Source: Oscillatoriales cyanobacterium
Lineage (GTDB): Bacteria; Cyanobacteriota; Cyanobacteriia; Cyanobacteriales; Microcoleaceae
NCBI GenBank assembly: GCA_004292955.1
Contig: RDXX01000080.1
Span: forward strand, 1 to 63,845
Reading direction: 5' to 3'
Length of the DNA stretch: 63,845 nucleotides
The notes beneath the pieces were generated by a model. That model was not told the origin of the DNA. It worked only from the letters and a program-made list of their open reading frames with translations, and ran no database searches. Below, piece after piece: positions 7,494 through 16,299 of this stretch (positions are counted from its first letter, which is position 1; every line of letters begins with the position of its first letter). Made by a program: the position numbers and the translations under genes.

Positions 7494-9548
7494 TTACATA
7501 GTCTTAGTCTCAGGCATCAAACACTTATCGGAATCGCAGCCCGCAGGCCCTGAATCCATCATTTCACCCAAGTCATAACGACTCAGTGCCACCTGAAAAA
7601 TATCAATTTGACGGCGCACTAAAACGTCTTTCAACATCGTCTCGTAAGTTGCTTTTGCGATCGGTTCAAAAGGCAAACGTGGGAAAGTTTCTAGGGCATC
7701 AAAGCGAGACAAAAGTGCAGCCGAAATGTAGCCTTCGTCGTCGCGAATAGCTTCATAAATCCGCGTACCCAAACTTTCAACTTCATTTTCTCGCAACTCA
7801 ATCGTCGCGCTGGTGTTGTGCCGCACGTAGAACTTTTGCACTTGCATATAAAAGTCCATTTGTGCCGCCGCTGAGAATTTGTTGATCTCAATTTCATCAG
7901 CACCGGGTAAATCCGCCCAACTGACAGCAACTGGTATTTCTACCAGCCATTCTGTACAGCGCTCATCGAAGGGATTGTTCAGCAAATTGCCGTTTTCATC
8001 TTTGTCAGATTGAGACGGAATTACGTTGTATCCGTAGTCGATGCAGGCGAGGGCTACAGGGTCGTTTTTGCCGAAAGTGATTCGGCGAATGAAACGCTGG
8101 GATTTGGGGGGATGCCAGCCGGGAGAAGCACCTGTCAGTAGAGATTTTGTACCCGATGGTTGGACGGTTGTGCAGCGATTGGGGCGTTTCAAAGAATGCC
8201 GATCGCAATAATCCCATACTACGCGATTCACAATTTCCCGCCAACCAGTCAAATACTCTTCTTCCCGCTGTTTAAACGCAATTCCCTGTGCAGTTTGCGG
8301 GCGGCCTTCCACCCACCAGCGCAGCCACTCAACGCCAAAAGCATGAACGAAGAAATCGAATAATCCCGTGAAAGATACGCCGACAATCGGGTCTAATTCG
8401 CGGCTATATTGATAGCGAGGTTCGCTAAATTTGTGATTGAGAAGTACCGCGACAGATAAACCTGCGGCGGTGAAAGCTTCTTCTTGTTCTTTGAAGTTGT
8501 AAGGGTCGATTTGATTGAGGTGAACCTCAGAAAGATTACAGTTTCCAGTTAGGGTATTGCCGAAAACTCCCTTATGAAACTCTGGTTCATTGAAACAGTA
8601 AGTATCATGCAATCCTGGTAATTCTTCGACACTTCTGACAACTTGCCATTTACCTTTACCTTTAGCCTTCGTCCCTTTGCTCACATCTAACCGCTGACAA
8701 GGAATTTCACCACAGTCAGTAATTTGCAAGTAGTACAAATCCCGGCTTCGGACACCGTAATTAGTGACTGATCCTTGATGAGCACAAAGATTTAGCGATG
8801 AGCTAATGCCACACTTGGTCAAAAGTAACTGAACTCTGAAAGCCCGATCGCGATCGGAAATATAAATTCTGATACCATTACTATTGGTATTCGATCCGTC
8901 CGTATCAGCTAATCCAGCAATAAAATGTAAAATTGCTTGCCGATTCCAGCTCGCAATTACATTTAGTGCTTCCGGGTTAACTTTCAAACTTTTCAGAAAT
9001 TCTCCAGAAAAGCTCAAGTTAGTTACATCTGTAAAAGCAGGTAAATAGTCATAGTTTCTTTCAGGCGACTTATTTCCTGCTACTGACAATGCCATTTTGC
9101 CTTCGTAAAGTCGAACTTTTGCATTGTCATTTTGGTCTGTAGTTCCATCTCCTACAGCCACACCCAAAGTGTAAGCATAACCTGAATCGATATTCATGCC
9201 ATCTTCGTACTGAATTGTAAAAGGTTCAGTATGAATGCTATATCGACTTGTATCCATCAAGTCTTTGGTTTGAACTTCTTGGTAAACTTTACCAAAGCGA
9301 TCCTTGACAAAGAAACGATGATATTCTGTGGCATCCAGATAAGTACCATCAGCAAACTTTACACGATAAAGTTTGCGCCGTCCAACCTTGGTATCACTCG
9401 CTGTCTGAAATGGTGTGACTGAACTCCATCTTTGACCATTCCAAATCTCGATTTCACTTCCAACAACATCCTTTATTTGATGTAGTCCGTCTTTAGTAAT
9501 TAGCAAAGTGTCGCCACTGACACAGTGGAAGTTAGAGCCAATAATTTC
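7494..9548 (-). CDS. nrdJ: Adenosylcobalamin-dependent ribonucleotide reductase NrdJ, exon 2 (contains intein)
   Basis: This is the second exon of a class II ribonucleotide reductase, which reduces ribonucleoside triphosphates to deoxy forms using adenosylcobalamin. It begins with GAA (E of the active-site NPCGE motif) after the group I intron and reads EIIGSNFH, then a 328-residue intein, then CNLSEVHLNQ. Host motifs further on include PSGTKSLLTG and a C-terminal redox-active pair in GPAGCDSDKC. Without intron and intein the host protein is about 769 residues (413 + 8 + 348), normal for a monomeric NrdJ. An in-frame TTG at 9506 could mislead annotation into a separate gene, but it lies inside the intein. 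A clear terminator follows the stop. Confidence 0.93.
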   Translation of the reverse strand, partial: EIIGSNFHCVSGDTLLITKDGLHQIKDVVGSEIEIWNGQRWSSVTPFQTASDTKVGRRKLYRVKFADGTYLDATEYHRFFVKDRFGKVYQEVQTKDLMDTSRYSIHTEPFTIQYEDGMNIDSGYAYTLGVAVGDGTTDQNDNAKVRLYEGKMALSVAGNKSPERNYDYLPAFTDVTNLSFSGEFLKSLKVNPEALNVIASWNRQAILHFIAGLADTDGSNTNSNGIRIYISDRDRAFRVQLLLTKCGISSSLNLCAHQGSVTNYGVRSRDLYYLQITDCGEIPCQRLDVSKGTKAKGKGKWQVVRSVEELPGLHDTYCFNEPEFHKGVFGNTLTGNCNLSEVHLNQIDPYNFKEQEEAFTAAGLSVAVLLNHKFSEPRYQYSRELDPIVGVSFTGLFDFFVHAFGVEWLRWWVEGRPQTAQGIAFKQREEEYLTGWREIVNRVVWDYCDRHSLKRPNRCTTVQPSGTKSLLTGASPGWHPPKSQRFIRRITFGKNDPVALACIDYGYNVIPSQSDKDENGNLLNNPFDERCTEWLVEIPVAVSWADLPGADEIEINKFSAAAQMDFYMQVQKFYVRHNTSATIELRENEVESLGTRIYEAIRDDEGYISAALLSRFDALETFPRLPFEPIAKATYETMLKDVLVRRQIDIFQVALSRYDLGEMMDSGPAGCDSDKCLMPETKTM
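8541..9524 (-). mobile_element. Intein with LAGLIDADG-type homing endonuclease in NrdJ
   Basis: A 328-residue in-frame insertion between H of GSNFH and C of CNLSEV. The N-terminal splice block is CVSGDTLLIT with catalytic Cys1. Two dodecapeptide motifs, YTLGVAVGDGTT and FIAGLADTDGSN, mark a LAGLIDADG homing endonuclease with both acidic residues kept. The C-terminal block reads VFGNTLTGN followed by Cys+1. The terminal Asn and the +1 Cys nucleophiles are present, but the usual penultimate His is Gly, a variation known in some inteins that may slow Asn cyclisation. The insertion is at a site often occupied in reductase genes, next to the catalytic cysteine loop. Confidence 0.92.
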
Positions 9549-9801
9549 CAGTTTTGTTATCCTAAAGGCTTTTTATCCTCTAGTTCTACAGATTCCATTT
9601 TATCTGTAGCTCGGCGTACTTTTTCATTTACTTTAGTTGTAAATGCCCCGCACTCTTGCCAGGATTATGTTCTTCAATTAAGAAGGTTCACCTGGTACGC
9701 TCTACGGTGGTAAAGGACTTTTAATTCCCTTACTTACCTCGGAATTAACATCTCAGTCTTCTCCGATTTTGCGAGGTTTTTAACGTGAGGCAAAATTACT
9801 T
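9549..9801 (-). ncRNA. Group I self-splicing intron in nrdJ
   Basis: The 253-nt insertion splits NPCG from E. The 5' exon ends in U (GGU) and the intron ends in G (ACUG), as in group I introns. The exon end CGTGTGGT pairs with the internal guide GCCTCACG at 9791-9784 with one mismatch and a U-G wobble at the splice site (P1). The six bases just before the guide (AATTTT) pair with the 3' exon GAAATT (P10). Internal stems include TTAATTCC/GGGAATTAA, GCGTAC/GTACGC, CCAGG/CCTGG, CATTTAC/GTAAATG and CTACAGAT/ATCTGTAG. Unspliced RNA meets an in-frame TAA at intron nucleotides 4-6. It encodes no endonuclease. Confidence 0.88.
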
Positions 9802-11040
9802 ACCACACGGGTTTAAGCCCAAACGGACTGACCGATGCTCTAATTCTTCCGCAGTCATGTCAGGATAGCGTTCCTGCAACCACTGTTTAGCTTTTCCTTC
9901 GTCGTAAGCTTTCAAGAACTCAATTTTAAGACTAGGTGTTGAAAGTAAATCAACGTTAGCTCTAGCTACAGCTTCACCAGCCCATTGAATTGCACCTTCA
10001 CCAGAATAATACTGTTTGCGAACAGCATCAATACATTCTTCTAATGTCGGTTTGGCATGGAAAACACGGGTATGGTTGGCCATTCTCAAAGCATCGCGTT
10101 CTGGATCTATTTTCCAGTTGCCTTGATCGTCTTGTTGCCACAAGTTGTTTTTAGCATTTGCTCCCAGTTCGTCATCAAAAGTAAACTGACGAATTCCGGC
10201 GGATCTCCGAATATTACCAGCCACAATTGTGACCGCAGCTTCATCTATCAATACGCAGCATTCAACTGAATTCAACTGCCGTCCGAAAGCTTTATTCAAA
10301 ATTGCTGAGCAACGTTGATAAAGGTCAGGCAATTTGACTGGATTTGCGACTCCACCAAAACCTTTTAAAGGCTCTCCCACGGGGCGGACATCGCTCAAAT
10401 CGATGTAAACTTGAACTTCTCCGGCAAATCTTTCATCTGTGGACAATTCCAACAAAGCTTGATAGGATTTCACCCAACCTTGACGGGAATCTCCGACATA
10501 AATAGTTGCGGTTTTTTCAGCTATTTTTACTTCGGTTTCTTGACGGCGCAATTCAGCGGGTGTAGAGCCGATTTCACCTTGCATTGTCACGGTTAAGCGG
10601 TTGCTAATCGGTGGCAATTGGTTGATGTATTTGGGTTCCAAAACTGCACCGGTGCCGCAGCCCATCATTGCCAAATCCATCAACAAGCCAAAGGCCCGCC
10701 AGTCGATAATATTTGTTGAGGAGCAATTATATGCGCCGGAAAAATTCTCTGGTTGCTCAATCCAGTTGCTACCGCCCACCCACAGCCAGCGGCCGGAAGC
10801 GAGGGTTTTGAGCTCGTTTTGCATCCGGTGTAGGAGCTGTGTTTCTTCGGAGGTGAGGTTTCCGAGCGATGCCAAGCCCTTGACGGTTCGATCGCACACA
10901 TCGGCCCAAGTCTCCCTTCCCGTGTCGGTACGACGGCTGTATGTCCTGAAAAATACTGGATTGGCTGCGGGTGCTGTTTCGGGGAAATCGGACAGGTTGC
11001 GTTTCTCGCGGGCACTCGATCGCTCTAATTCTCGAACCAT
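9802..11040 (-). CDS. nrdJ: Adenosylcobalamin-dependent ribonucleotide reductase NrdJ, exon 1
   Basis: The first 413 residues of NrdJ up to the catalytic loop NPCG. It contains the class II reductase segments GRWLWVGG, SGAYNCSSTN (the first redox cysteine region), MMGCGTGAVLEP and GNIRRSAGIRQF. The Cys of NPCG is the expected thiyl-radical cysteine; the Glu needed beside it is supplied by exon 2, so a protein stopping at the unspliced TAA (9796-9798) would be inactive. The reading frame joins exactly at a codon boundary (GGT|GAA). I looked upstream (11041-11248) for a cobalamin riboswitch and could not support one. Confidence 0.93.
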
Positions 11041-11248
11041 AGGTTGTGTACTGACGTGTCGGAATATATCAACAGACTATGAATATACAACAGGATTCAG
11101 ATTTAGGGTAAAACCTTGACAAATTTGACAATTTGCACTAAATATGGGGCTTCGGACTCGGGAAGGTCGATCGGGCGATCGCCTCAAAACTTCAGCAAAA
11201 AACCCGATTTCTGCTAGAAAACGGGTGAAGCGCAAATCTTGTCAATTG

Positions 11249-11536
11249 TCAATTCTTTGTCAATAAAAACTCAATATTCGGTAACAGCGGGTCTTGAACA
11301 ACCCCCACACCGTTGAATCCCCAACGCTGAAGCAGCGTTTTCACCTGAGAACCGGAAATCGATTCTACCCCAAATCGATCGGCAACATCAGCAGCGTGAG
11401 CGTTGAGATAGCTCAAAGCATCATAGTCTTCGCGAAACATCAGCAGGTAACTCACCGCCGAATCAGGGTTGGGACAAGCGCTGATATATTTGCCGTCAGC
11501 ACGAGAACGCAGTAAGTAAAAAACTTGAGATAACAT
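11249..11536 (-). CDS. Conserved small hypothetical protein
   Basis: A 95-residue soluble protein starting at the ATG at 11536. The open frame extends further upstream to 11743, but that extension runs through a GGGAATT tandem repeat and gives low-quality sequence, so I take MLSQVFYLLR as the start. The protein has an alternating hydrophobic/charged pattern (YLLMFREDYDALSYL) and no membrane segment or recognised motif. It lies between nrdJ and an RTX gene, all on the minus strand, with about 200 bp to nrdJ. The function is unknown. Confidence 0.6.
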   Translation of the reverse strand: MLSQVFYLLRSRADGKYISACPNPDSAVSYLLMFREDYDALSYLNAHAADVADRFGVESISGSQVKTLLQRWGFNGVGVVQDPLLPNIEFLLTKN

Positions 11537-11572
11537 TTTATCTTTATTGTCAAAATAATATGTTACATCAAA

Positions 11573-11604
11573 TTGGGAATTGGGAATTGGGAATTGGGAA
11601 TTGC
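11573..11604. repeat. GGGAATT heptamer tandem repeat
   Basis: About 4.5 tandem copies of AATTGGG. It sits just upstream of the small gene starting at 11536, within the possible leader of its transcript. Confidence 0.8.
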
Positions 11605-11768
11605 CCAAACGATTAGACTTGCATTGCATAAATCTTTGAACGATCGCGAAACTGGAGATTCCAGGTAGATCGACGCAGATGTTTTCCAGATATGAGAGCG
11701 GATAAATGCAATACAAGTCGATTTTAGATTGCCCTAAAGTCAATCTAAAATCGCTTTTAATCTAGCAT

Positions 11769-13958
11769 TTAAATTAAGGTCAGTGCCAAACCTTTAATCG
11801 ATCGCCCGTCGCCAATTTGACCGACAATGGAAGCTTGACCGGTTGTCAGATTAATATTGTACAAACTCGAAACTCCGCCAACATCGATTGCAGCCAAAGC
11901 TGTCTCGTTACCGCCGACACTCCTGATATCAAAGCCGAGAACGCTAGAAGCATCAATCCCTAAAGATCCGATCGTATTTAATACTCCATTATTCGGCGGA
12001 TCTTGTCTCACCAAAACATCCAAATTGCTGTCAATTACAAACAGAGTTGTCGAAGTCGCCCCGGCAAAGTTATTCACATAGGCAGCCCCGGCGCCTACGG
12101 GAGGATTGTTAAAATTACGATCGCCCGTCGCATAAGTCAAATTGCGATCGAGTTGAATTCCTCCGGTTAACGTGTCAAAATCGACAATTGCCCCCGTATC
12201 TGGGTTAATCCGACCGTTTTCTCCCGCTTGATTGACAAACCGAATTCGATCGACTGTGGGATTGAAATCTAAACCGGCAGCCCCCGGAGTCAGCGGTACG
12301 GCGAATTGTCCGCTACCGAGTTGACTTGCAGCCCCAGTCACCGGATCGATCGCGTACAATCGATTGCTACTACCTAAACCGTAAAGCAAACCGTTAGCAG
12401 GACGAAAATCAATTCCCAGCAAACTTTCTCCCGGCTGCAATCCCGTTACTGCTGTGTCGCTGAGTAAAGTGCGCGGTGCCGCTTCGTTAAAACCGACGAT
12501 TCTTTCGGCGCCATTTCTGACAGTTAAGGCGTAAGCTGTAGGCAAAGGCAATGCCAAACCGTTAATCTGTCTTCCGTCGGCAATTCTACCAGTAAAAGAA
12601 GCTTGACCGGTACTTAAATTAATGTTGTACAATCCCGAAACTCCCCCGACTTCTAGTGCCGCTACTGCGACATCGCGGCCGCCAATACTTCTGATATCAA
12701 AGCCGAGAATGCTAGTTGCATCAACTCCCAAAGATCCGATCGTATTTAACACTCCATTATTCGGCGGATCTTGTCTTACCAAAACATCTGAATTGCTGTC
12801 AATTACGAATAGCGTCGTTGAAGTTGCACCCGCAAAGTTATTCACATAGGCAGCCGCAGCCGCCCCCGGAGTTGTGCCAAAATTGCGATCGCCCGTGGCA
12901 TACACTAAATTGCGATCGAGTTGAATTCCCCCAGTTAATGTGTCAGAATCTACTATTGCCCCGGTATCTGGATTGAGGCGACCGTTTTGACCCGCTTGAT
13001 TGACAAACCGAATGCGATCGACTGTCGGATTGAAATCAAAACCCACAGCGCCTTGAGTTAGGGGAACCGCAAACTGCCCGCTACCGACTGAATTTGCTTC
13101 CCCCGTTTTCGGATTGACAGTATACAAGCGATTGCTAGAACCCACACCGTAAAGCACGCCATTAGCGGGCCGGTAATCAATTCCCAGCAAACTTTCTCCC
13201 GCTTGCAATCCAGTCACAGGCAAATCTGAGATGACACTTCCCGGATTAGCAAGGCTAAAACCGACAATCCGATTATCGGGAGTTAAAGCATAAGCCGTTG
13301 TCAGCGCTGGAGGCGGGGGATTGGGAAGAATGCTGCTAATATTAGTAGTGAAATCTGTTTGGTCGATCGCACTTCGATTCACACCTCTGAGAGTAGCGAG
13401 AAATTCTCCTGTTACCCGGTCTTGAATCACAGTATCATTTCCGGCTTCCAGAATATTCAAGTCGCCAAAAGAGAGTCCGCCCGCCAAACCGATTAAATCT
13501 GTACCGTTTGCAAAATCGGCGATCGCATCAGCATTTCCTAAATTAACACCACCGCTGGTAAGGAAAGGATCGGCAGCAGCATAGCGACTCAAAACAAATA
13601 CATCACCACCATCTCCGCCGATCAGGATATCAGTATCTCTATCTCCCGACAAAACATCATTGCCAGAGTTGCCAAAAATCAAATCATTATTCTTGCCACC
13701 AAATACAAAATCGTTATCTTCACCGCCGTTAACACTGTCGCTGCCTAAATCTCCAAACAGAGAATCTCTTCCAGAACTCCCATCAATCGAATCGCCATCT
13801 TTTCCACCAAAAATGCTATCATTTCCAGAATTGCCAGCAATTACGTCATTGCCCGTAAAACCAAAAATAACATCATCTTCAGCAGTGCCTGGGAGCGAGT
13901 CTGCTTGTATAGTACCTCTAATGTCTGCCATGATATATTGCACATCTAAATTTGACAT
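11769..13958 (-). CDS. RTX calcium-binding protein with two DUF4394 domains
   Basis: A 729-residue protein. Residues about 20-125 hold hemolysin-type nonapeptide repeats (GGxGxDxhx variants such as GNSGNDVLSG and GGDGGDVFVL) that bind calcium in a beta-roll. Two DUF4394 domains follow (about 215-470 and 475-729), each with GESLLGID.RPANG, DFNPTVDRIRFVNQAG and RNFxxxPGAAAYVNNFAG segments typical of the family, which is predicted to form a beta-propeller-like fold. The two domains are a recent tandem duplication; long stretches are nearly identical in DNA. No classical signal peptide is seen, as usual for type I-secreted RTX proteins, but no type I exporter is nearby. MADIRGT at 13931 is an alternative start. 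Confidence 0.85.
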   Translation of the reverse strand: MSNLDVQYIMADIRGTIQADSLPGTAEDDVIFGFTGNDVIAGNSGNDSIFGGKDGDSIDGSSGRDSLFGDLGSDSVNGGEDNDFVFGGKNNDLIFGNSGNDVLSGDRDTDILIGGDGGDVFVLSRYAAADPFLTSGGVNLGNADAIADFANGTDLIGLAGGLSFGDLNILEAGNDTVIQDRVTGEFLATLRGVNRSAIDQTDFTTNISSILPNPPPPALTTAYALTPDNRIVGFSLANPGSVISDLPVTGLQAGESLLGIDYRPANGVLYGVGSSNRLYTVNPKTGEANSVGSGQFAVPLTQGAVGFDFNPTVDRIRFVNQAGQNGRLNPDTGAIVDSDTLTGGIQLDRNLVYATGDRNFGTTPGAAAAAYVNNFAGATSTTLFVIDSNSDVLVRQDPPNNGVLNTIGSLGVDATSILGFDIRSIGGRDVAVAALEVGGVSGLYNINLSTGQASFTGRIADGRQINGLALPLPTAYALTVRNGAERIVGFNEAAPRTLLSDTAVTGLQPGESLLGIDFRPANGLLYGLGSSNRLYAIDPVTGAASQLGSGQFAVPLTPGAAGLDFNPTVDRIRFVNQAGENGRINPDTGAIVDFDTLTGGIQLDRNLTYATGDRNFNNPPVGAGAAYVNNFAGATSTTLFVIDSNLDVLVRQDPPNNGVLNTIGSLGIDASSVLGFDIRSVGGNETALAAIDVGGVSSLYNINLTTGQASIVGQIGDGRSIKGLALTLI

Positions 13959-14409
13959 TCCCAGTGCCTAAAAGCAGCGGGATTTTCAGTACAAAAAATC
14001 GCTAATTCGCAGTACGCGCTAATATTACCGAATTTTTTTAGGCTATAAAAGCGCGTTATTTGATAGTTTGCAGTATAGTCATGACAAGTACAACGCAACT
14101 GTAAGCTGCCAAGCTTAAGTTTTTAGCGCTGTGAACTTATGAAATCTTGTACTGCGTTCATTAGTGATATACGCTGAATCTCTAATTTTGGATCTGTACA
14201 GTCAGAAATTATTTTTCAATTTTAATCTTAAAGCCTCTGAAGGTGAATTTTATTTGTGTAGCAGCGACAACTATCGATCGGTATAAAGTGGATTATATAT
14301 GGGGATTTGGCATAATAAAAGGCAGGGGCAATCCCCCAGTTGTCCAGTTGGGGTAGGCACGGGGCACTACCCCTACAAATCTGCATGAATGATTTAGACT
14401 TGTTATAGA
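13959..14409. other. Intergenic region, no gene seen
   Basis: About 450 bp upstream of the RTX gene and downstream of the leucine-rich-repeat gene. It contains a short GGGGCACTACCCCTACAAAT repeat fragment near 14353. It should include the RTX promoter, but I cannot identify clear -35/-10 boxes. Confidence 0.4.
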
Positions 14410-16185
14410 TTAAGTCTGCACGGAAAATTCCTCTGGATCGATACCCCCATTTACCCAGCGAATTGCCTCCCTAGCAGATGTCACATTTGGCGGTACTCTC
14501 AAAGCATGAATGAATTCCGTGCTCGGACAAGTCATTTTTAACAAATAAATCGGCTCGACATCCGCATTATCTATTTTTAATAGTGCATATTCCTGCCAAC
14601 TATCTATTTGTTCTGCTGCCAACTCTTGACAAATGCGATCGTAACCAATTGCTTCAATTAACACTCGCCGAACTTCGGCATTGTCTTCAGATAAAAGCCA
14701 TTCTGCTTTCCACAAATTGGGATGCACTTGACCGTATTGTTCCGGCAATCTGACACCGTGATAATAGTAAAAATTCCATCCATCCGCAAACTCGATCGCA
14801 GGTTCTGCTTCAGCGTGCAAGCGGTTTTCACTGTCAAAGCGCAGGTGGCGGGGGCGATCGCACACCGCGCAAATCTTTTCAAAGGGAAATATAAAACCGC
14901 AATGCTCGAAAAGCAGCTTTTGGCAGCGAAGTATTTCTTGTGCCTTTTGGGAAATATTGACGCCTGAAGATATATACAATTCAGTCAAATAGATTTCTTT
15001 AAACAAAGTCGTGGGGGTTTCAGGGCAATTAAAACCGAACAAATTATTGGAAAAAACATTCCATATCGTTTGTTTCGATCGCACATAGCTGTCAACCAAT
15101 TTGTACATTACCGAACTCAGTGTGCTGTCGGCTTCGGGCTCGATTACCATGTGATCGAGCTCATACTCCCACAGATCCGAACTTGCAAATTCTCCCACAG
15201 CGGGTATCCATTTCAGGTCTAGATTTTTCCCCAATCTATTGCTGTATTCGTCTGAGCATTTTTGTGAATGGTCGGGTTTGAGCCTGTTGAAGATTTGGGG
15301 ACAAACGTCGCGGAGACTGCTGCAAATAATAACTTCGGGTTCTTCTAGACCAATAGCGGCATAAGCAACTTTGATGGCTGCTGTGGCTTTTTGAGCATCA
15401 ATTGGCGTAGTTGAGAGAGTAAGACGTTTCTGTGCGAGTTCGCCTAGCACGCACAGAACGGTAATTTCATTGTTGTCCAGATTAAGTGTTGTCTGATTGG
15501 TGAGCGATCGCAAGGCGCTGATGTCGGTAATTTGATTGTTTTCAAGATTCAGTGCTGTCAGATTGGTAAGCGAGCCGAGTAAGCTGATGTCGGTAATTCG
15601 ATTGCTGTCGAGATCGAGTGTTGTCAGATTGGTGAGCGAGCCGAGGAAGCTGATGTCGCTAATTTTATTGTCGCCGAGATCGAGTGTTGTCAGATTGGTG
15701 AGCGAGCCGAGGAAGCTGATGTCGCGAATTTTATTGCCCTTGAGATCGAGTGCTGTCAGATTGGTGAGCGAGCCGAGGAAGCTGATGTCGGTAATTTGAT
15801 TGCTGTCGAGATCGAGTGTTGTCAGATTGGTGAGCGAGCCGAGGAAGCTGATGTCGGTAATTTGATTGTTGTCGAGATACAGTGTTGTCAGATTGGTGAG
15901 CGAGCCGAGGAAGCTGATGTCGGTAATTTGATTGTCGCCGAGATACAGTGTTGTCAGATTGGTGAGCGAGCCGAGGAAGCTGATGTCGGTAATTCTATTG
16001 CTGCTGAGATTCAGTGTTGTCATGCTTGAAAGTATCTGCTCCGCTGCTTCAGCGTCATCAGTGCCAGCCTTTTCTAACAACACTTCAACTGTGTGCTTTG
16101 CTCCTTCTGAAAGACTGTCAATATGCCTGCACCAGTCGGCAAAGCGACTAAAACTAATTGGCTCGTTTGGTTGTTTTTCTGACAT
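14410..16185 (-). CDS. Leucine-rich-repeat protein with C-terminal DUF6745-like domain
   Basis: A 591-residue cytoplasmic-looking protein. Residues about 50-250 are nine leucine-rich repeats of the 22-residue SDS22/internalin type with consensus LTNLTTLxLxxNxITDISFLGS. The C-terminal ~330 residues match what I recall as the DUF6745 domain, ending in a conserved stretch with LLKMTCPSTEFIHALRVPP and AIRWVNGGIDPEEF. A CxxC pair (ICAVCDRPRHLRF) lies in the middle. LRRs are protein-binding modules; the function of the C-terminal domain is unknown. Two small genes on the same strand lie upstream (16300-17314), so they may be functionally linked. Confidence 0.82.
   Translation of the reverse strand: MSEKQPNEPISFSRFADWCRHIDSLSEGAKHTVEVLLEKAGTDDAEAAEQILSSMTTLNLSSNRITDISFLGSLTNLTTLYLGDNQITDISFLGSLTNLTTLYLDNNQITDISFLGSLTNLTTLDLDSNQITDISFLGSLTNLTALDLKGNKIRDISFLGSLTNLTTLDLGDNKISDISFLGSLTNLTTLDLDSNRITDISLLGSLTNLTALNLENNQITDISALRSLTNQTTLNLDNNEITVLCVLGELAQKRLTLSTTPIDAQKATAAIKVAYAAIGLEEPEVIICSSLRDVCPQIFNRLKPDHSQKCSDEYSNRLGKNLDLKWIPAVGEFASSDLWEYELDHMVIEPEADSTLSSVMYKLVDSYVRSKQTIWNVFSNNLFGFNCPETPTTLFKEIYLTELYISSGVNISQKAQEILRCQKLLFEHCGFIFPFEKICAVCDRPRHLRFDSENRLHAEAEPAIEFADGWNFYYYHGVRLPEQYGQVHPNLWKAEWLLSEDNAEVRRVLIEAIGYDRICQELAAEQIDSWQEYALLKIDNADVEPIYLLKMTCPSTEFIHALRVPPNVTSAREAIRWVNGGIDPEEFSVQT
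15450..16030. repeat. 66-bp tandem repeats encoding LRRs
   Basis: Eight full and one partial 66-bp units, several almost identical, each with the segment ATTGGTGAGCGAGCCGAGG (plus-strand reading). Near-identity at DNA level means recent expansion or gene conversion, so repeat number probably varies between strains. Confidence 0.9.
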
Positions 16186-16299
16186 AAAAAACTCCGATAT
16201 GGGGAATGGGGCATCGGGAATGGGGCATGGAATACCATTAACTGTTCGTATTATGGCTGGTGCAATCAGAAGTTGTTCGGTGATGGTGCGATCGCACTT

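Noticed and set aside
7494..9506. Separate gene starting at the TTG at 9506
   Set aside because: This start is inside the intein, five codons after its first residues; the frame continues upstream through CVSGDT to the exon and the intron boundary.
9549..9801. Group II intron or short IS in nrdJ
   Set aside because: No GUGYG start or domain V-like end, and no transposase or terminal repeats; the U/G boundary, P1 and P10 pairings fit group I.
11041..11248. Possible cobalamin riboswitch upstream of nrdJ
   Set aside because: The enzyme uses adenosylcobalamin, so I looked for one, but the 208-bp leader shows no recognisable B12-box or kissing-loop arrangement.
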